Assembly (NCBI GenBank): GCA_903930165.1
Contig: CAIYXO010000774.1
Span: 1 to 24,220 of the forward strand
Source of the DNA: an uncultured Verrucomicrobiota bacterium
GTDB taxonomy: Bacteria; Verrucomicrobiota; Verrucomicrobiia; Limisphaerales; UBA9464
Direction: 5' to 3'
Length of the DNA: 24,220 nucleotides
Shown: one piece after another, positions 15,581-21,222 of the stretch
How the letters are laid out: the number at the start of each line of letters is the position of its first letter
Position numbering within the stretch: the first letter of the stretch is position 1
Program-made: the position numbers and the translations under genes
Notes under the pieces: model-generated
Told to the model about the DNA's origin: nothing
Seen by the model: the letters and a program-made list of their open reading frames with translations, nothing else
The model's database searches: none

Positions 15581-18337
15581 TCAGTCCACGAACACGAACT
15601 CGTTCAGGTTGAACAGCAGGCGGCAGGCGCTGGGCAGTCCGCGGCGTTCGGCGTGGTCGGTCAACGTCTCCAGTTCCTCCGGGGTGGGGGCTCGTCCCAG
15701 GGCGAGCTGGAAACCCAGCCGGATCCGGTCCGCGGTCCCGGCCGGGGCCTCCCGTTCGAGCCGTGCGGCGAAGTGCCTGGCGAGGGCCACTCCCAGGCGG
15801 TTGTTCATCAAGGCGAGCGCCTGGAGCGCGTTCAGGGTCTCGTTGCGGCGGTCCACCGAGATCGACGGATCCGCGCAGTCGAGCGCGGTCATCAGCGGCT
15901 GCGGCTGCGAACGCACGAGGAAGCGGTACACGGATCGGCGATGCGACTTCGGGTCCTCCGGATCGTGCAGGCGGTACTCGTAGTGCGGGGAATGTTCCGG
16001 CCGCTCGACGACGAAGTCCTGGAAGCTGGGTCCGCCCATCGCGAGGTCGAGCCGGCCCGAGACCGCGAGCAGGGAGTCCCGCACGGCCTCCGCCTCCAGC
16101 TTCCGGCGGTTCATGCGCCACAGCAGGCGGTTGTCGGCATCCTTGGCAACGGCGGGATTCCCGGTCGCCGCCACGGTTGAAACCTGACGGTAGGCGGCGC
16201 TGGTCACGATCAGGCGATGCAGCGACTTCAGGGACTGCCCATGGTCGCGGAACCAGACGGCCAGCCACTCCAGCAGCTCGGGATGCGACGGCTCGGCTCC
16301 CATCCGCCCGAAGTCGTTCGACGTCTCGACGATCCCGCGTCCGAAGTGGTGCTGCCACACGCGGTTGACGATCGATCGCCAGACGATGCCGTTCGAGGGA
16401 TCCGCCAGCCATTCCGCCAGCGCGACCCGTCGGGCGCCTTCCGGCAGCTCCTGCGCCACTTCCGGGATGGCGGGTCCGCCCAAGTGACGCGGCATCGCCG
16501 CCCCGACCGGCTTGCCGGGCTTCCGGACGTCGCCGCGGGCGAGAACGGTGATCGGCCTTGGCTTCCCGCCGTCGGGACCGGTTCCGCGAAATGCCCCGCC
16601 GCCGTGGTGGACGGTGCCGGCGTACACGGTCCGGGTCGGTGGCAACACGCCCAATTCCTTCGAGACCGCCGCCAGCTCGCCCTCGACCTTCTCCAGCCGC
16701 GTCTTCCATTCGCCGCCGCCCGCTTCGGCCCGCAGCGCGTCCCGGTCCCGTCGCAGCGTGGCCAGCTCGTCGCCGGACGCCACGCGGGTCCGGCCCGGAT
16801 ACCAGCCGTCGGTCAGGTTGTCCCGTCCCCAGCGCGGCCCCGCCTCGATGCTCTGGCTCGCCGTCACCGTCGCTCCCAGCGCACGGTTCGCTCCGGACGC
16901 GTCTACGACCTCGAGTTCCGCCAGGGCCGCAATGTGGTCGTTGGAACGCGTCGCCAAGCGGGTCGCGGTGAAGCGCACGTGGCGGGCCCGGACGCCTTCG
17001 ACCTTCACGGTCCTCGGCGCCACGCCCGGATTCGGAACGTCCTCCGCCGTCCGGTCCTCAAGCACGCGGACACCGGCGCGGAAATCCGGGTCGTCCGAGG
17101 CCTCGAGCCGGTATCGCTTCGGGAAGCCGAAGCCGTCGCCGATCCCCGCGAAGTCGTCACGGCAGCCCGCGAGCAGGACCGAGCGGATGTCGACGGGTGT
17201 GCCGAGGTCCACCTGGACCCAATGCAACACGTCGGCCTTCGGTTCGATCGCGGAATGCCAGCCGAACTCCGGCCGGGCCGGTTCCTTGCCTTCGCTCTGT
17301 CCCGCCGCGGCGATCCGGCGTTCCAGCAGCATCAGGCGCCGTCCCCCGCGCTTCAGGAGCTCGGCCTCGGCCGACTCCTTGTCCCGTTTCAGGCCGGCCT
17401 TGCGCGACTCGAGTTCCTTCCGCCGCGCGGCGACCGCGGGGTCGGTGTCGAACTTCCGGTCCGCCCGGTCGAGCGCCGCGAACACGGCGGTCAAACGGTA
17501 GTAGTCCTCCGCGGGCACCGGGTCGAACTTGTGGTCGTGGCAGCGGGCACACTGGATCGTCGTGCTCGCGAAGGTGTTCATCACCGTCGAGACCATGTCG
17601 TCCCGGTCCATCATGCGGGCGATCTTCCCGTCGGTCTTGGTCTCGGGCACCTCGGCGTGGCCGATGAGGTCCCACGGTCCGGCGGCGATGAAGCCCGTCG
17701 CGGCGATGCCGTCCTCGGTGTCGGGCCACAGGACGTCGCCCGCGACCTGCTCCCGGATGAAGCGGCCGTAGGGCTTGTCGGCGTTGAGCGCGCGGATGAC
17801 GTAGTCGCGGTACGGCCAGGCGTTCGGCCGCGGCTGGTCCTTGTCGTAGCCGTGGGTCTCGCCGTAGTGGACGACGTCCAGCCAGTGGCGGGCCCAGCGC
17901 TCCCCGTGGCGCGGCGACGCGAGCAGGCGGTCCACGAGCCGCCCGTAGGCGTCGGGCGCGGTGTCCTTCAGGAACGCCTCGGCGTCGGCCGGTGTCGGGG
18001 GAAGCCCGGTCAGGTCGAAGGTGACCCGCCGAAGCAGGGTCGTCCGGTCCGCCTCGGGCGAAGGGGAGAGACCTTCCTGTCGCAGGCGCGTGGCGAGGAA
18101 GCGGTCGATCGGATGTCCGCCGGCGGTCCCGTTTCCTCCTTCCGGGACGGTGGGCTCAACCAGCGGGCGATAGGCCCAATGGATCGCATTGGTCCCGAAG
18201 CTCCGTGGAGATTCCGCGAACGCCGTTTCGACAGAACCCGGGGTGCACACCACGGCCACCTGGAGCGCCACGCCCAAGGCCGTGCCGAGTCCGCGGAAGG
18301 CGGATCTGCGGACCGGATTCGGCGTCGTGCAGGGCAT
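15581..18337 (-). CDS. DUF1549/DUF1553 secreted protein with discoidin-like (F5/8 type C) insertion
   Basis: The 918-residue protein has an export signal (about 1-42, RR at 10-11, ending AFA). DUF1549 spans about 75-290 (LLRRVTFDLTGLPPTPADAE; HWLDVVHYGETHGYDKD; QCARCHDHK with C263, C266, H267). Then come a charged, probably coiled-coil stretch (about 302-345) and a beta-sandwich segment with the look of an F5/8 type C carbohydrate-binding domain (about 370-512: HWVQVDLGTPVDIRSVLL; KRYRLEASDD; ARHVRFTATRL; IAALAELEVVD). A second coiled-coil-like stretch (about 520-562) precedes DUF1553 (about 640-850: IVNRVWQHHFGRG; HPELLEWLA; ALQALALMNN). PSCyt1 is absent. It is longer than its two relatives in this window because of the insertion. 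Unlike them it has no DUF1501 partner: the next gene downstream is convergent. The discoidin-like domain suggests glycan binding; the substrate is unknown. Confidence 0.92.
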   Translation of the reverse strand: MPCTTPNPVRRSAFRGLGTALGVALQVAVVCTPGSVETAFAESPRSFGTNAIHWAYRPLVEPTVPEGGNGTAGGHPIDRFLATRLRQEGLSPSPEADRTTLLRRVTFDLTGLPPTPADAEAFLKDTAPDAYGRLVDRLLASPRHGERWARHWLDVVHYGETHGYDKDQPRPNAWPYRDYVIRALNADKPYGRFIREQVAGDVLWPDTEDGIAATGFIAAGPWDLIGHAEVPETKTDGKIARMMDRDDMVSTVMNTFASTTIQCARCHDHKFDPVPAEDYYRLTAVFAALDRADRKFDTDPAVAARRKELESRKAGLKRDKESAEAELLKRGGRRLMLLERRIAAAGQSEGKEPARPEFGWHSAIEPKADVLHWVQVDLGTPVDIRSVLLAGCRDDFAGIGDGFGFPKRYRLEASDDPDFRAGVRVLEDRTAEDVPNPGVAPRTVKVEGVRARHVRFTATRLATRSNDHIAALAELEVVDASGANRALGATVTASQSIEAGPRWGRDNLTDGWYPGRTRVASGDELATLRRDRDALRAEAGGGEWKTRLEKVEGELAAVSKELGVLPPTRTVYAGTVHHGGGAFRGTGPDGGKPRPITVLARGDVRKPGKPVGAAMPRHLGGPAIPEVAQELPEGARRVALAEWLADPSNGIVWRSIVNRVWQHHFGRGIVETSNDFGRMGAEPSHPELLEWLAVWFRDHGQSLKSLHRLIVTSAAYRQVSTVAATGNPAVAKDADNRLLWRMNRRKLEAEAVRDSLLAVSGRLDLAMGGPSFQDFVVERPEHSPHYEYRLHDPEDPKSHRRSVYRFLVRSQPQPLMTALDCADPSISVDRRNETLNALQALALMNNRLGVALARHFAARLEREAPAGTADRIRLGFQLALGRAPTPEELETLTDHAERRGLPSACRLLFNLNEFVFVD

Positions 18338-18408
18338 GGGCGAAGCCTACATGGAACGACGCGCTTGGGAAGCGGGGTGCGCGCAGGAACCCCGTGTGGG
18401 GCCATGGG

Positions 18409-18620
18409 GACACGGATTGCACGGATTCCCTCGGAGCGGAGACCGGCCTCACGCGAACGGGCCAAGACGCCAAGGCATCCGTGATTCCTGATCTGGGATT
18501 CCCGATTTCCCGGCAAGTGGCCGCGGCTGCCAAGCTGCGGTCTCCTCTCCATTCCCACCTCCCGCCGATTCCTCGACACGGATTGCACGGATTCCCTCGG
18601 AGCGGAGACCGGCCTCACGC
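18409..18620 (-). repeat. ~166-bp intergenic repeat, about 1.3 units (left block)
   Basis: The 312-bp gap between the DUF1549/DUF1553 gene and the toxin gene contains no gene. A 46-bp stretch at 18409-18454 recurs without change at 18575-18620, a period of 166 bp. The unit read on the minus strand runs GACCGCAGC...GGCAGCCGCGG, a GGGAATC-rich part, CCTTGGCGTCTTGGC, GCGTGAGGCCGG, and ends AATCCGTGCAATCCGTGTC. The same unit occurs in opposite orientation at 19546-19800, beyond the toxin-antitoxin pair. Confidence 0.8.
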
Positions 18621-18649
18621 TCCGTGCCGATCCGTTCTGCGTCCCCGGC

Positions 18650-18976
18650 TCAGACGAGGGTGAATCCCATGCAGGCGTTGATCCGTTGGACGATGGCGTG
18701 TCGGCGTGACGGGGTCACCAAGCCCCGGCGGCGGTAAAGGGTTCCCTTCTCGACCAGATAGAGGAGGTCGCACTTCACCAGCGTTTCCCAGTCGAGGCCG
18801 TCCGCGCCGTTCAGGAGGACCTCGTTGTCCCGCGCGGGACGGCTGGCGCGTTGGCTGGAACCGATGAGGACGTTCACAAGCGGTGCCCGCTCCACGCGGT
18901 CCGGATGGCTGACCACCACCGCCGGATGCGGTCCCGCTTCGCCAAAGTCGCAGGTCCAAATCTCCCAGGACTTCAT
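18650..18976 (-). CDS. PemK/MazF-like toxin (putative mRNA endonuclease) of a type II toxin-antitoxin pair
   Basis: The 108-residue product has the MazF/PemK layout: an N-terminal WEIWTCDFG strand, HPAVVVSHPDRV in the place of the family's RPAVVLS, a VNVLIGSSQRA strand, DGLDWETLVKCDLLYLV, and a C-terminal helix (RRHAIVQRINACMGF). MazF toxins cut RNA at short sequences. By alignment with E. coli MazF (catalytic R29 and T52), the Arg before Pro-Ala-Val-Val is His here and the Thr of the CTTQ loop is Ser (GSSQ). This marks a divergent subfamily or altered chemistry, so ribonuclease activity is inferred. Its ATG overlaps the antitoxin stop by 4 bp (ATGA), which suggests translational coupling. 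It ends 29 bp from a block of intergenic repeats. Confidence 0.8.
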   Translation of the reverse strand: MKSWEIWTCDFGEAGPHPAVVVSHPDRVERAPLVNVLIGSSQRASRPARDNEVLLNGADGLDWETLVKCDLLYLVEKGTLYRRRGLVTPSRRHAIVQRINACMGFTLV

Positions 18977-19212
18977 TCGGCCTCCACCTTCAAGGTCGAC
19001 GCCCTCGCGGTCCGGCGTTCTGCCCGGTTCTCCTCGCGGGAGTAGAGGTGACGCAACGAACCGGGAGGATAGATCGCCCCGGAGAGCGAACGCTCCTCCT
19101 CATCCAGGATCCTCAAAGCCGCCCGGACCACCTCGCTGGAATTGTTGTACCGGCCGCTGGCGACAAGACGTTCGATCATCTCCTCGAAATGGGGCGTCAG
19201 GGCGATGTTCAT
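18973..19212 (-). CDS. ParD-type ribbon-helix-helix antitoxin
   Basis: The 79-residue product begins MNIALTPHFEEMIERLVASG and continues RYNNSSEVVRAALRILDEEE, the classic ParD-family ribbon-helix-helix DNA-binding and dimerisation region. The basic, Arg-rich C-terminal tail (about 45-79) is where antitoxins usually wrap their toxin. ParD antitoxins neutralise a partner toxin and repress their own operon. I prefer the ATG at 19212 because family members start directly with the beta-strand and GAGG lies just upstream. An in-frame ATG at 19239 would add nine residues, but it lies inside the candidate operator. The partner gene overlaps by 4 bp and is MazF-like, not the ParE toxin normally paired with ParD. 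Confidence 0.88.
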   Translation of the reverse strand: MNIALTPHFEEMIERLVASGRYNNSSEVVRAALRILDEEERSLSGAIYPPGSLRHLYSREENRAERRTARASTLKVEAE

Positions 19213-19231
19213 GACCTCGGACGCTGGAATA

Positions 19232-19248
19232 GATGTCATTGGATGTCA
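19232..19248 (-). promoter_or_regulatory. Candidate antitoxin operator: two GATGTCA direct repeats 10 bp apart
   Basis: GATGTCA occurs at 19232-19238 and 19242-19248, that is, two TGACATC sites on the coding strand exactly one helical turn apart, 20 bp upstream of the preferred antitoxin start. Ribbon-helix-helix repressors typically bind such repeated short sites. A TTGACA hexamer (complement of 19244-19249) overlaps the distal repeat and could be a -35 box, but no good -10 lies 16-18 bp from it. Confidence 0.45.
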
Positions 19249-19545
19249 AAGCGTGTGCCCTCCAGCCTGAATCCGGCTTCGTGCGGCGCCGATGGGTGAA
19301 CGGGGCGCCGGGCGCGAACGGGGGACACGGATTCCATGGAAAGGCAGGTGGCAGGGAGTCCGGATCGTCATCCGACTCTTGATCTGAATTCTCCAGATTC
19401 CCGGCGTGCTCTTCCCGGATCGGGCGGGAATCGGTCGTCAGGAGGGCGGGAAACACGGGTCTGGAACCACCAATCCTGCCGCGCTTCGGTGTCTCTGCAT
19501 GAGGTGCGTCCGTGGGATCAGGGATCGGGAAGTGAACTGGGAGAA
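19249..19545. other. Intergenic stretch without recognisable gene
   Basis: Upstream of the toxin-antitoxin pair I see no gene or RNA. A lone GACACGGATTCCATGG near 19324-19340 resembles the end of the ~166-bp repeat, and 19513-19545 resembles its linker part (GATCAGGGATCGGGAAGTGAACTGGGAG). The stretch therefore looks like decayed repeat material. Confidence 0.4.
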
Positions 19546-19800
19546 GACCGCAGCGTGGCAGTTGCGGCTACTTGCCTGGGATCGGGAATACCGGATCGGG
19601 AACCGAGAGTGCCTTGGCGTCTCGGCGCGTTGGCGTGAGGCCGGCTTCCTCTCCGAGGGAATCCGTGCAATCCGTGTCGGAGAATCGGCGTGAGGTGGAA
19701 ATGAAGAGTGAAGACCGCAGCCTGGCAGCCGCGGCTACCTGCGGGAAATCGGGAATCGCAGTTCAGGAATCACGAATGCCATCGCGTCTTGGCGCGTTTG
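19546..19800 (+). repeat. ~167-bp intergenic repeat, about 1.5 units (right block, inverted relative to left block)
   Basis: GACCGCAG at 19546 recurs at 19713, a period of 167 bp. The first unit (19546-19712) is complete and includes the linker AGAATCGGCGTGAGGTGGAA, which is also conserved in the left block. The second unit is cut off after GCGTCTTGGCGCG near 19800, just before the end of the DUF1501 gene at 19819. Identity with the left block is high in the CCTTGGCGTC, GCGTGAGGCCGG and GAATCCGTGCAATCCGTGTC parts and lower elsewhere. Open frames through it are repeat-derived. Confidence 0.75.
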
Positions 19801-19818
19801 CTTGGGGTCCGTCCCCGC

Positions 19819-21222
19819 TCAGGCCAGGATCGGGCGGATCGGGGTGCCGTCCTCGACGAGCTTGAACGTCCGTCCAAGGGTCCGGACCTCCATCTTCTCC
19901 GGGTCCAGGCCGAGCTGGTGGAGGATCGTCGCGTGGAGGTCGCTGTAGTAGTGGGGCGACTCGACGGCCTTGTAGCCGACGTCGTCGGTGGCGCCGTGGA
20001 CGATGCCGCCCCGGATGCCGCCGCCCGCGAGCCAGGAGGTGTAGCCCTTGGGATTGTGGTCGCGGCCCGTCGTGTTCTGGGACCACGGAGTCCGTCCGAA
20101 CTCGCTCGTCCAAACCACCAGGGTTTCGTCGAGCATGCCCCGCTGCTTGAGGTCTGCGAGCAGGCCGGCGATGGGCTTGTCGGTGGCCCGGCACAGGGGG
20201 CCGTGCGACTTCATGTCGCCGTGGGCGTCCCAGCCGCCGTTGCCGCCGCCGGCGTGGCAGACCTGGATGAACCGCACGCCGCGTTCGGCGAGGCGGCGCG
20301 CCCGAAGGAGCTGGCGTCCGAACTCGTCGGTGTCCTTCTCGCCGACGCCGTACAGCGCCTTCACCGATTCGGGTTCGCCGGAGAGGTCGACGGTCTCGGG
20401 CGCCGAGAGCTGCATGCTGGCGGCGAGCTCGTACGCCCGGGCCCGCGCGCGGATGTCGGTGTGCGCGGCGTGGCGCTCGCGGAAGTCGCGGTTCATCGCC
20501 TCGAGGCGTTCCATCAGGCGGTCGCGTTCCGCCGCGGTGCCGCCCTTGGGCGGGAGCAGGTTGGGGATCGGGACGTCGCCGGGCTGGAACGGCGTCGCCG
20601 CGTGGGCCGCGCCGAGATAGCCGCCGGTGAGCTGCACCGGCGACGATGGCCGCCCGAGGTTCACGAAGGTCGGAAGGTTCCGGTTCGCGCTGCCCAAGGC
20701 GTGCGAGATCCACGCGCCGAAGGTCGGGTGGTCGAACGCGCGTCCGCGCTGGCCGGTGGTGGTCTCGATCACCGCCGGGAAGTGGTTGCCCTCGTGGCAC
20801 CACATCGAGCGCACCACGGCGATGTCGTCGATGCGGCTCCCGACGTGCGGGAACCAGTCCGACACGGGAATCCCCGACTTCCCGTGACGGGTGAACGTCC
20901 GCAGGCACGGGATCACCGGACGCTTCATCTCCGCGAGGTTGTCCCCGAAGCCGATCGCGTCGATGAGCGTCCCCGCCCACCTGTTGTCCTTGGGGTCGAA
21001 GGTGTCGATGTGGCTCACCCCGCCGCACATGAAGAGGAAGATGACGGAGCGGGCCCGGGGGCGGTGGTGGGAACCGATCGCGACGTCGCCGAGTTCGCCG
21101 GCCTCGGCCCACACGCCGCCGAGCGCGAGCCCCAGGAAGCCGCCGCCCATGCGGTGCAGGAATTCCCTCCTGGACGAACCGGCTTCGTCCCGGCCGAAGG
21201 CGTTTCGCGGATCAGGGGACAT
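19819..21222 (-). CDS. DUF1501 domain-containing secreted protein, probable Tat substrate
   Basis: The 467-residue protein carries a twin-arginine signal: SSRREFLHRMGGGFLGLALGG (RR at 18-19) is close to the SRRxFLK consensus, so export of a folded and perhaps metal-loaded protein is likely. Family landmarks are FMCGGVSHIDTFDPKD, WFPHVGSRIDDIAVVRSMWC with HEGNHFPA, HPTFGAWISHALG, WTSEFGRTPWSQ, GRDHNPKGYTSWLAGGG and LHATILHQLGLD. Its start overlaps the stop of the upstream DUF1549/DUF1553 gene by 11 bp, the usual pairing of these families and a sign of coupled translation. It shares the same landmark order as the DUF1501 protein at 6245-7693 but is divergent in sequence. The biochemical role is unknown. 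Confidence 0.95.
   Translation of the reverse strand: MSPDPRNAFGRDEAGSSRREFLHRMGGGFLGLALGGVWAEAGELGDVAIGSHHRPRARSVIFLFMCGGVSHIDTFDPKDNRWAGTLIDAIGFGDNLAEMKRPVIPCLRTFTRHGKSGIPVSDWFPHVGSRIDDIAVVRSMWCHEGNHFPAVIETTTGQRGRAFDHPTFGAWISHALGSANRNLPTFVNLGRPSSPVQLTGGYLGAAHAATPFQPGDVPIPNLLPPKGGTAAERDRLMERLEAMNRDFRERHAAHTDIRARARAYELAASMQLSAPETVDLSGEPESVKALYGVGEKDTDEFGRQLLRARRLAERGVRFIQVCHAGGGNGGWDAHGDMKSHGPLCRATDKPIAGLLADLKQRGMLDETLVVWTSEFGRTPWSQNTTGRDHNPKGYTSWLAGGGIRGGIVHGATDDVGYKAVESPHYYSDLHATILHQLGLDPEKMEVRTLGRTFKLVEDGTPIRPILA

Noticed and set aside
18010..18618. Open frame containing SAPRESVQSVSRNRREV-like text, with a similar peptide encoded near 19640-19710
   Set aside because: The similarity comes from the ~166-bp DNA repeat, not from a shared protein; the frame also overlaps the DUF1549 gene start in antisense-free but repeat-derived sequence.
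18409..18620. Possible CRISPR array because of exactly repeated 46-bp sequence
   Set aside because: There are only two exact copies 166 bp apart, the 'spacer' is itself part of the repeat unit found in the other block, and no cas gene is present.
18650..18976. ParE toxin, expected from the ParD antitoxin
   Set aside because: The protein lacks the ParE/RelE layout and instead shows the MazF/PemK order of strands (WEIWTCDFG, PAVVVS, VLIGSS, LVKCDLLYLV).
19244..19249. A sigma-70 promoter for the toxin-antitoxin operon from TTGACA
   Set aside because: The nearest -10-like hexamer (TATTCC) is only 12 bp away and nothing suitable lies at 16-18 bp, so only the operator candidate is reported.
18338..19818. 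Possible insertion sequence or transposon
   Set aside because: Inverted repeat blocks flank the toxin-antitoxin genes, but there is no transposase or integrase, and the blocks are tandem intergenic repeats, not terminal inverted repeats with target duplications.
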